64,000 nucleotides of DNA from Parus major. Lineage: Eukaryota > Chordata > Aves > Passeriformes > Paridae. Of the stretch, positions 24,634 through 34,393 are shown in pieces; positions within the stretch are counted from its first letter, which is position 1; each line of letters opens with the position of its first letter. Under the pieces are notes generated by a model. That model saw only the letters and a program-made list of their open reading frames with translations. It did no database searches and was not told where the DNA came from. The DNA lies in the NCBI RefSeq assembly GCF_001522545.3, contig NC_031776.1:29186629-29250628 (forward strand), in the 5' to 3' direction. Made by a program: the position numbers and the translations under genes.

Positions 24634-24716
24634 CATGGTAATTCCAAATATAATTACCATGTAATCTGCAGAAAGCAAACAAGGCTGTAATTATTCTATA
24701 ATCCAATTAATTACAG
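24634..24716. repeat. Two neighbouring perfect inverted repeats
   Basis: The first has arms CATGGTAATT (24634-24643) and AATTACCATG (24652-24661) separated by 8 bases. The second has arms CTGTAATTA (24685-24693) and TAATTACAG (24708-24716) separated by 14 bases. Both arms of the second carry TAATTA-type homeodomain cores, so paired homeodomain binding is one possible role. The surrounding 24.6-24.8 kb is also rich in TAAT cores. Function is inferred only. Confidence 0.8.
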
Positions 24717-27700
24717 GGTAGCAGATTGGTTATTTCTTCCCAATAAAGCATACATGCAAAGGAAATTAACTGGTAGAGAAAAGATATTTTTCCCTTGAAT
24801 AAACTTATTTAATTAATGAAAAAAAAAAAGGTTTACTAGAATTTCATGTTAAAGGACACAAATGCACCTAGCTGTGGACGTGTCTCTGACCAAACCTTGC
24901 AGTGTATAATCTGGCATTATTCTATCAGCAGAAATACCTTCTTTACTGTTTCCTTCTTAGCTGGTGAAACTGTAACCCTTCCATTGCAGTAACACCATAT
25001 ATTTGTATGATTCTATAGGAAAATACTGAGTTAAAACTATAGAAAAAACAAACTCTTATAAGTATTCCCAAAATAGGCATTATGTGTGTTTGGAAGCCAC
25101 CTCCTGCAGTTGTAGGGATGAACTCACTGTGTCTGTTCCATCCTCAACAATGACAGCAACCAAATCATGTCCCTGATTTGGGCTCAGACTGGCTCCTTTC
25201 ATTTTAGTACAGTACCCACTAAAACAGCTGGAGAGTCCTTTCAGTTTTCCCACAACCGAAACAATTATTTCTTCTCAAAAAATAAACCAAACAGTTTGAG
25301 GTCAAATCATCCCCTAGACAGTAATGAAATATTTCTACAAGCTGTATTTAGGGTATTTTGTGACCTCACCCACATTCCCAGTTCTATAATTCCAGTTAGT
25401 TTAATCTTCTGATTTTTATTTTTTTTTTAAATAATGTAAAGCATGCCCCAGAAATCTGGCAGTAAATCAATGAAAGGCCGTGCTGCGTGTGCAAAGGGAG
25501 CTCCCATCCATTCCTGCTGTAAGTCTGAATGACTGTACAGTCAAAACATCTATGTACACCTTGAAGCTGCCTAAAGAGCTTGACTACTGTATAGTAAGAA
25601 AATGTTTTGTTCTTTATATATTATTTAAAGACACTTTTCAAAAGGCTTTTGATTCTGTGAGCTGTTCCTACCAACCTGCTTCTGCTCCAGGTATTTACTG
25701 TAGTTCATCAGCACTTCCAGGCTACTTAAAACCCCAGCCTTGTGATGACAAGGTCAGGCCCTAAGCCAGCAATGTTCCACTTCTCTAGGCTGAGTAAGGG
25801 TGTACATAAAATAAAGACAAAGTCACCAAAACTCAAGATATTGTCTCCAAGTTCTTTCCTGCTCTATTCCTTTGCTTTAGAATTTTAATTGCTGCACCAT
25901 CAGAGACATAGGTACACTTTGTCTCAACAGGGATTCAACACCTGGGGACAGCCCTTGTTCCCAGCAGCCCTTGGTCTGTAGGTGTGGACAAACATCCTTT
26001 GGTGCCTGGTGCAGTTTTGTGCAGTGTCACACTCTGCTTCTAAAGAAGCTGCAATTCTTCGTTAGCACCATTAGACTGGCAGGACACTAGAGCAAGATTC
26101 AAACTACTTTCATTCACCATGCAAGCAAAACCAATCACAGAATTCAGTGGCCATTGGACTTAGCATGTGCTACTAACAAATTACTGAGTTACAAATAAAC
26201 CTTTTCCCTTCTCCTGCCCGCCCAGCCTGCTCTGATCTCCTTTTTTTAACCTTGCACCACTCTAATCCTCAGTGTTTAGTTAGCAATCCTTTTGAGAACA
26301 AAATGAAAAGTGGTGCACTAAAAAAGGGCATGCAAACAATTATAGTTCTGCCCTTAGCAGGTGCTCTTTCTATATTCAGAAATTGTTTAAAGCTCTTCAA
26401 AATATTAATAGATGGAGAATACTCTTTCTGTTCTCTTTCCTTATACAGCACCTTCTTTATGAAAAATACATTTCACACTAAAGGAGTCCTGGGGATTAGG
26501 TTGTCACTTAGAAGAAAATTTGGGCTCCCCTCAATAGATATTAAAAAAAACCTCAAGACATCTCTTCTATTTTGATGCAAATATAATTTTGAATGTGTGT
26601 AATGTTTTAGCACATTCATTTTAGAGCATCAAACATATACACCACTTGAATTAATTAGGACAATAGAGTTCTGTCTCCTACAATATAAGTGTGAATTTTT
26701 GAGGAGTGAGACAGGAAGAAACAAATTTCAAGGGTCACACATTGCTGTAATACTTTTTTTCCTATTTCCGTTCTGAGAAAAGTTTAGAAGAATAAAGTGA
26801 AGGCAGGCTGTTACACAGCAGTAGTTCTAAAAGGGAGATACTTACAGCACTGCATTAGACAGTCTGCCAGACTTTTGTCCCAAGTTTTGAATTTATGGAT
26901 ATTCAATTTTGGGTGAAGTACATCAGCCTGGATGTGTGGAGCTGATTTTTTTGTCCCTTTGTCACACTCTTGTAAAAGTTGCAATTGGGGAATCACACCA
27001 TTGCAGGATTAGTGGTAAGATCCATTCCTGCTTTAAGACCACAAGTCCTCTGATAAATGGCTTGTCAAAGTGGAGAAGGAATCTCTGTGTATGCTTTTTT
27101 CCCTTTTCTCCTCAGGGAATTAAGTTTATGCAGTCATGTCACGTCTGAATGTTCCCTCACTCTTTCATTTGATTTTTGAGCCTATCAGGCAATGCCAGCC
27201 CAGTTTGAGAGAAGGGTAAGCACTGAGTCCCAATAAAATTCCTACCATTTCTGTTCTATTCAATTCTAAATATAACAGCTGGGAAGGGTGAGAGATTGTA
27301 CTGGTGCCCCTGTGAAAGGTAAGACACAGCTTGAACTTATTTTCTTTTAGTAATGGGAGAAGCCATACGGGCAAGAGACATTGTGAGTACCAGGGCTGGA
27401 AAACCATTGGATAGGTCTCACATCAGTGAGCAACATTGCAGTGCACAGCCCCACAGGGAAGCAGGTTTCATTGATTCCACTTGCACCACAACTTCCTGAT
27501 CCCTGCTGTAGCACAAGCTTTAGTCTGACACAACAATCTGTGAAAAAAATCCTCTTGGTATTATTGGAGCAAGGATGCACATGGACTGACGCACTGAAAA
27601 CATCCTCAAATAACACTAAAACAACATCATGTTGACAAAATCAAGCTCTAAAGATATTGGGAGTGATATGTGCACACACATACAACAATATCAGTATGCA

Positions 27701-27886
27701 GGGAAGGGCTTCAGTTTGATTCAATAAACCATTTTACTTCCTTGTTTGATATAGACCTACACTAGTATTTGGATCCATCCATCCTTGGCTTGTCCTCTTT
27801 TATCACTGTGTCTGTGTTGCACTCTAGAGTAACCAGCAGCTTCACAAACATAGAGCCCATGGCATTCCATATCACCTTGCAGAACA
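24717..27886. other. Non-coding stretch, no gene seen
   Basis: A-run of 11 at about 24820-24830; T-run near 25420. Open frames are at most 107 codons with no domain. Two adjacent splice-bounded intervals at 27189-27215 and 27279-27318 are covered under findings. Confidence 0.5.
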
Positions 27887-27945
27887 GATGTTACTGTCCC
27901 CATTTTACAGCTGCAGGACCAAGGCACAGAACAGCCAGCACCAAT
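27887..27945 (-). repeat. MIR-type SINE relic
   Basis: The plus strand reads GATGTTACTGTCCCCATTTTACAG, then GCAGGACCAAGGCACAGAACAG. This parallels the reverse complement of the MIR consensus around its CTGTAAAATGGGGATAATAA segment, followed by the part matching GAGGAAACTGAGGCACAGAGAG. The element therefore lies in minus orientation. MIRs are ancient tRNA-derived SINEs spread in early amniotes; surviving copies in birds are short and diverged. Only the central portion is recognisable. Confidence 0.6.
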
Positions 27946-29780
27946 CCAAGGCATTTAGGATCTGTTTGGGGTTTTTGTTCTTGAGTCTTCTCATTGAGTA
28001 TCCAGCGTTGTCCCAGCATTTTCTACCTTCAAATCACAGCTCAAGTTGACTCCTGCTACAGCTGTAAGAACTCAGTATCCCTCCAAATTTGCCCACAGAT
28101 GAACTGCACTGGGCACCCAGAACATAAGAAACTCATCCAAAAGACCCAGTTGTACCAAGTCTGAGGATCTTCTCAATTTTATAAGGCAACAGAGATGGAA
28201 TCCAGCTTACTTGACCACAAGATGTGGCTTTTTCTACTTTTGCCCCATTGCCTCTGTCATTTGCCTTCAAGCATTGGAAAAAAATTGGGGTGAGGTTCTA
28301 CACAGAGAAGAGCTTCACTAATTGCACTGTACTAACACCTAGGGCTTGGAACAATGAATAAACCAGGGTTTTGGTGAAGGATGGTGAAAAATTCCTCATA
28401 ATATTTCTAAATATTATTATATTATTATATATATTATTATGCCTAAATATTCCTATTTTCATAAATAGTCCTGAAACATTTTAAGGACACATCACTATTC
28501 AGATGCATGAAGCTGCGTATCACTGCAATACCCTGTTACTGCATGTATGAATTTCTTAAGGATGTTAAATCTGATTTGCTTTGCCACTGAAAATGAATAT
28601 GCATGTTTAGCATGAAATAATGATTTTTAAACTCTGTGCAACAAACCCCCAAAATCTTGATGACAGGAGCACTTATTGCTCTGCTAATTGAATAATGTGA
28701 ATTAGTGAGAATGGTATTCCACTGCACAGTGTCTGCTCATGTGATTAAAGATGTTGAAGTGCAGACAACCCTATTAATACCATATAAGCAGAACAAACCC
28801 TGACTTTTTATTATTAAAATTCCTTTTTTCAATATAGTTTCTGAGTGGAACTCAGAATAAACAAAATAAATTATCTCCTCCTCTACCTTTGTCCACATTT
28901 CCATCATGTAAAATCACACTGACCCTACCCAAGGTCAGCAGGAGGGTTCAGACAATAGGTATTTTACTTTTCTCCTCCAGCTGTTGACAGCTGGGCACTC
29001 TAAAAGCCTCCTAAAGACATTGCACAGACATTGGTCAGCCAAGGCAAGCACTGAACTCTGCAGGAAAAGTGTGGAGGACCGGGTGCTCGTTCCTTTGCTC
29101 ATTTAGAATGAAGCCTTGCTGAGGATACAGCTCAGGGAAGATTTGTTGGAATATTGCTAGGACTCACTGAACTCAGTGCTTAGCATGTGCTACTGTGCTC
29201 TGAGAAATGAACTTCTGAGTAGCAGTACTGGGCTCAAACTACAGCCTGAAATATCCCTCAGCCTGACTGAGTCACAATCCTCTGAAACTTGTTCCCTAAA
29301 TGTCATGGTTTTGAATCTTAGGGGGATGAAAATAATATTCTCACCAGATCTGACTTTCTAATAAATATCAACCATGTGAGTTTTTTTCTTATGGTTTTGG
29401 CTTGGATGCTCGTTTTCTATTGTCACTGAGGACTTCTGTAGAGAAGCCAAGTTAAACATGCATTTTGGATTCAGTGAAGTCTTAATTCAAATGACATCTG
29501 CATGTGCATAACCTTCAATTTTTTGAACAGCATTTGTTTTTGTCATGTGGGAGCGAGCACATGTGCACACTGCTGTTGGGGCAAAGCAGGAGAAAAATTG
29601 GTTCATTATTGTTGAATTATTCTGAATCTAAATGTAACATTAAAATGCATTCCTGTGTCATGAAGATACAGCACTTGTCCAGACTTTCAGGAAAGGAACA
29701 AGTAAAGGGAAGATAGAAGATATGAATAGAAGGGTGTAATAATAAACCCTAGCAACAGAAAGCAAACAACTGGCTGCAAG
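27946..29780. other. Non-coding stretch, no gene seen
   Basis: Contains the AT microsatellite-like patch listed separately at 28400-28441. Open frames are at most 70 codons. No repeat family was recognised. Confidence 0.5.
28400..28441. repeat. ATT/TA-rich low-complexity tract
   Basis: Composed of imperfect TATTAT and TATATA units with no G or C over about 40 bases. Confidence 0.8.
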
Positions 29781-29977
29781 TGGCTCCTTCAGAGCCATTA
29801 TAACCCTTTTTGCCAATGCATCCTATCAGAGATCCTTAATTGATGGTTTATTGACAGCACAAGCAGTAATGGCTCCTTTGGAGCTGTTACACTCAGTGCT
29901 GTTAGTGTCTATTTAAGGAGCTTTAATCTGCCAATTATTGACATGACAGAAGGTAATGACTCCTTGGAAACCATTAT
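29781..29977. repeat. Threefold degenerate tandem repeat with dyad cores
   Basis: Three imperfect palindromes are evenly spaced: TGGCTCCTTCAGAGCCATTA at 29781-29800, a 25-base GTAATGGCTCC...GGAGCTGTTAC dyad at 29866-29890, and GTAATGACTCC...GGAAACCATTAT at 29953-29977. Aligned on CTCCTT, the spacing is 89 and 87 bases. Flanks of the second and third copies also align (TATTGACA, then an AG-rich bit, then TAATG-CTCCTT), so the unit is probably an ancient tandem repeat of about 88 bp rather than three independent sites. Each dyad can fold into a hairpin of about 8-10 pairs and carries TAAT/ATTA cores at its ends. No known family comes to mind. Confidence 0.6.
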
Positions 29978-30780
29978 GTTGTATTGTGTCAGGGCAAGTT
30001 TTTCAGCCTACACAAAGTGTACTCTGTGCAACTCCTTGTTTTAATGAGAAAGAGTGCCATAGATAGCACTAAGAAATACTGCAACACTGCAGCACCAGAA
30101 CTTCAAAATCAATACTATAGGCAGCAAAATATCCACCAATGGATTGCAATAATTCATGCTCTGTCCAGTTTCATCTGCCTGTATAATGAAAACAAAATAA
30201 CAACTCCAAAGGAAAGAGCAGTGTGTATTAGGTTCATTTCAAGTGTGGAATCCATAAAAAAATCTCAGTCTAATATTTTTTTGTTTGAGATGTAAGTGCT
30301 TCATCCCTAAAGCTCCTGGGCAAGCACAATGGCACTTAAAATGCCCATCAATTCTCAGAATGAGATATGGAACAGCTGGTTAGACTATGGATTAGCAACA
30401 CCACAGCACGAGTGAGTGCCTGGGGCACTTAGATGCAGAAGAGCATTTTCAACACCACTCCTGCAACGCCAGTGCCAGCATTCAGGTAGATGAAGGCCAA
30501 GCACACACTAAGGGAGCTCTTTCACTGTAGCTACTTTGGTACTGCTTGCTGCATCATTGTTTGGCCAGCACAGCTGTGCCTCTCAGGAGATTTTGCCAGC
30601 ACATTCATACTGGCCACAAACTGCACTTTGCAAAGCCCTTCACCAGCCTGGTGAAGATCTGTGCACCTGCAGTGCAGTCCCACCTTCCTTCCCCAAGTCT
30701 TGCAGTCCCATCTTCTCCCTTATGACAGCTTCAATGAGCATGCATTGGCTGTGAGCAAAATGATCATTTTGGGGGCAGGG
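29978..30780. other. Non-coding stretch, no gene seen
   Basis: Open frames are up to 122 codons in overlapping frames around 30536-31029, running through a TG microsatellite, which argues against coding. A 14-base perfect palindrome AAAATGATCATTTT is at 30757-30770. Confidence 0.5.
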
Positions 30781-30802
30781 TGTGTGTGTGTGTGTGTGTG
30801 TG
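30781..30802 (+). repeat. TG dinucleotide microsatellite
   Basis: Eleven uninterrupted TG units follow a GGGGGCAGGG run. Such tracts are length-polymorphic in vertebrates. Confidence 0.95.
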
Positions 30803-31197
30803 ATTTCTTTTGTTTCTTTTGCTGGATCAGCTTACTGATGCAGCCAACTGCACAGCTGTGCCCTGTTAAAGCTAACACAGAGAAGCAGAGGGAACACACA
30901 GCAGGACCCCAGGCTTTCTTTGGCTTAAACTGCTTCAGAAACCACACTCTGAGTGCTACATCCAGTGATATCTCATCCAGCATAAAGATCACTGGTACAA
31001 AGTCATCAGAAGTGACAGCTTTGGCCTAACACAGAAAGTCTATCCAGGCTTTGGTGTTTCGCATCATTCAGTCACAAAATATTTGATCCAGTACTAGAAA
31101 GCAAATTTATTATATCATTGAAATGTGGTCTCAGCCTGTACCCCAAACTATTTCCAGTTAGAAGAGGCAACTAAAAAAGGGCTGGAAGAAAGGATGC
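30803..31197. other. Non-coding stretch, no gene seen
   Basis: No repeat or regulatory signature could be named in this interval. Confidence 0.5.
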
Positions 31198-31323
31198 ATT
31201 ATCTACCCACTTTCAGTGGAAGATGTATGGTCAAGTGACCTGACCAAAACTGCATGTCAAGTCTATGGCTGAGTGAGGAATTTAATCTGGATTTTCCAAA
31301 TCTCACTTTGATGTCTTAACCAT
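31198..31323 (-). repeat. MIR/CORE-SINE-like relic
   Basis: The order of blocks follows the reverse complement of a MIR-type SINE: a degraded CCCACTTTCAGTGGAAGATG, then TCAAGTGACCTGACC, then GCATGTCAAGTCTATGGCTG, then GGAATTTAATCTGGATTTTCC and a final TGTCTTAACCAT. Corresponding consensus pieces are CCCATTTTACAGATG, CAAAGTGACTTGCCC, CACACAGCAAGTCAGTGGCAG, GGATTTGAACCCAGGT and a CTCTAACCA-type end. Divergence is high, but five ordered blocks make chance unlikely. Confidence 0.55.
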
Positions 31324-34320
31324 AAATATGCATATTTTTTTCATTCCAGAGACAGCAAACTATAAGGCAGGATTTTTCACAAAAAAACCTTACCCTTTTG
31401 AAGTGCCAAAAAACATGTTTGAAAATCTGATCTTCCTACAAATGCTTAAGTGGAAAGTGAAAAATCTGTCTCAATTTACACATGCAATGCATTTGGAAAA
31501 TAGTTACTTTAATGATTTGCTGCTTAGGTAAAACTTTGAAGATGACTAAAATTTGGAAGTCATAGAGCAAAGATAGGCAAAGTAGTGAGTATTCTGCTCT
31601 CTTCCATATCTTCTCAAGTATAGTTAAAAAGAAGATCTAATTCCTGAGTATCAAAAAAGTGGCAGAGTTTTTTTGGGTTTCAAAGTATTGGCTTTTCTTA
31701 TATTGAGGAAAAATAAGTGTAATTGCAATGTAAAATTTTCTGATAAAATTATCTATTGACAAAACTACCACTTTATACAAAATAAGGTTATTCTAATGAA
31801 TCTATTCAATCTAATCTTCATAATCATAGTATCTCTGAGGAAGAAAATTAATTGGCTGAAGTTAAATATCCCCTTTTCATGTCAACAAAATTGGTTTTTC
31901 TGGGGATTAAAGGATTAACGTGGTGTTAAATCCCTAAAGAGGTTAAAATACTTTATTATTCATTACAAAACACAAAGATTGGACTGTTATTTTGTTCTTA
32001 TGTCACTGTTTGTCATTTCATTGGAAGAAGAGAAAAAGGAGAGGAAAACATGATTTAAAAACCCAACTCATAAAAATCTAACCCAAGGCATAATTTTTAA
32101 AGTGTTGAAATCAGTAAACTTTTTTTAATCACAAATCAATCTATTTAAACAATAAATATCTGTAGGTTTTGGGTTAAATTAAGTGTATTTGTAGATGAGG
32201 AACAGGAGATAATTGAGAATGAAGTTCTTCATTGAGATGTTAGAATACTTCACCAGTATTCCCAAACTAGTCTTTTCTTTAAGTTATCTTTCTTAAAGCT
32301 ATAGAATGAAGAAAATGGCCCATTAACTCTGCCTTCAACAGGAATTCTTACTGAGGGGAAAGTTCTTAAAGTAGAAGAATCAATGCTCACAAAACACTTC
32401 CTTCATCATTCTGGGACTGATCTTAGTAAAGTCAGTGAGTCTTTCCAGTGTCTTCAGTGAGCAATAGAACAAGTCCTTAGAACCATGCTTGGTTAACATC
32501 ATTAAAACCTATATTTTTCTAATCTGTTATGGAAGAAACACTTTGCAGTAAGATGTTTTGTTCAACATCCTTTATTAAATTTAAATAGATAAAATACTGC
32601 TTATATTAACAGATTCTTTCACTGTCCTTTTGCCACTCCTACTTTGGCCAAGCAAATAGCTCAGTGCCAAAAGTAAGATCAATGTATGGATTTCCTGGTT
32701 GAATTCAAAAATGAAATTCTAAGGACTCTGAAATAGAAATGTGGCTTTAAAACACTGAGATTCATGGTGTCCTGTCGCAGCCAGCAATATTAGTCAGTGG
32801 GCCAGGCATATCTGTAGAAAGACTTGCATTTTCTGAGTGCTCCTAGAGCATGGATAGATTCTCCAGACACAAACCACCTGCCTCTGCCACTAATGTCACC
32901 CCAAAAAACAAATTTCAGCACGTTTCTACCAGCTCAGCACATATCATGGAAGAAGTTTTCTTCACAAAAACTTCACTGACACAAGAGAAGTGTCACTTGT
33001 GACATTAACTAGCAGCATCTGGAAGAATTCTCTTCAATCCAATCTGCCAATTAGCAGTGATGCACACTGTAGGGAGCAGGGAGAGGAGGTGCATGCTTGT
33101 AGGCATGCATGCTGAAATACAGCACAGAGCCAGCCCTGTCTTCTGATTCCTTCTTAGCGGGGGAAGGTCTGGAGAGGGTTCTTGGACACTGAGGAATGCC
33201 TACATGGGAAAAGTCGAAAGAACCTACACAGGCTGATACTTATCTGTTGCACTGAGGGTTTGGCTTAACATTACTAACAAGACACAGGGCTCGAATCCTC
33301 GGTGCCAATACACCACTCCTGAAATGTGCTTTACAGCAATACTTTAGCTTCTGTGGATTTGCCCCAGCGTCTAATCTGAAATGCATGATACAGACTGTGA
33401 ACCCCCCAACGTTTTACCGCTCACACAGACCCGGCCAAGGTGTAAAAGCAAGCCAAAATGCACCAAAATTCTGTTGCATAATGGGCATTTTAGACAGCAA
33501 TTAACGCTAACTATAGGGAGAGCAGCAGAGAACTCCAGGGGTACAGGATGAGGGAAGAGAATGATTTCAAAGATTCAAAGGAAATGGGTAATCAGAGACA
33601 CATCGGAAGGTTGTTCCAGATGGGAGGAGCTGCAGAGTAGATTGCTCAGAGGTGCTCAGTCTCTAACTGAATGCCCTGCGGTTAAATCTCCATTAGTATT
33701 TTGGATACAAAACCAAAATCTTATGCCATGGTTTCCTCCCAGACTTTGCTGTTGCTGTGAAACTATCCCAGTCCCATTGCCTCAGCTGATGTCACTCTGA
33801 TTAAAGCAGTACATTCTTCTATGTCCCACTCCTCAAGGCTTTTTCTAACCTCAGTGTCCAGCTCAGGCAGCCTCACGCTGACACCTCCTCTACAGTAGTT
33901 TTAGTTCAGGCTTCAACGAGTGAACAAGGAATGTCAAAATACATATAACTGAGATATGAAAAAGTAGTGCCAAAATATCATTGAAAGCTGATCTTGGAGC
34001 ATATCCAAGCTGAACCAGAACAGGAAATTCTAAAAGCATCATAATATATATTTTCTTGGCTTCTCCTGCCAAACTTTGGCAGTCCAGTAAATAGAAATAA
34101 ATTGACAAACTGAGAGTTTATCCACTGAATGCAAGCCTTGAACCATATTAGTTGTACCCATCTTTAGTCAAAACTCAGCTCCACAAAACCCCTGGGGCAT
34201 CTTCCAGTCCTGCTGCTTTGATGTCTGTATAAGGAAGATTTATACTTGGAGCTTCTGGAGCATCTCATATGGTTCAATTTTCAGCATTGAAAACCAACAT
34301 CTTTTCCTAATTCACACCTC
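31324..34320. other. Non-coding stretch, no gene seen
   Basis: Strongly AT-rich between 31600 and 32600 with no open frame over 100 codons. At 33360-33560 the sequence is less repetitive and carries TTAACGCTAA and TGCATAATGGGC motifs, a weak enhancer-like patch. A CR1/L3-like motif at 32411-32468 is listed separately. Confidence 0.5.
32411..32468. repeat. Possible amniote CR1/L3-like relic
   Basis: GGGACTGATCTTAGTAAAGT is followed by CAGTGAGTCTTTCCAGTGTC and TTCAGTGAGCAATAGAACAA. This parallels a common sauropsid repeat segment reading GAGTCTTTCCATTGACTTCA, then ATGGG. The resemblance is by eye and over less than 60 bases. Confidence 0.35.
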
Positions 34321-34393
34321 ATTTATTATAATAACATCTATATGATATATTATATTTATAATATACATATTATTATAAAATATACTATATTAA
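34321..34393. repeat. AT-only low-complexity tract
   Basis: About 70 bases with almost no G or C, made of TATAAT, ATATAT and TTATTAT units with several short self-complementary segments that could extrude as hairpins. Confidence 0.8.

Noticed and set aside
30757..30770. Perfect 14-base palindrome AAAATGATCATTTT
   Set aside because: Short and AT-rich; expected several times by chance in this length.
33286..33307. GGGCTCGAATCCTCGGTGCC, resembling a tRNA T-arm
   Set aside because: The T stem has a mismatch and no D-arm, anticodon arm or acceptor stem of proper spacing is visible upstream. Not enough even for a tRNA-derived SINE call.
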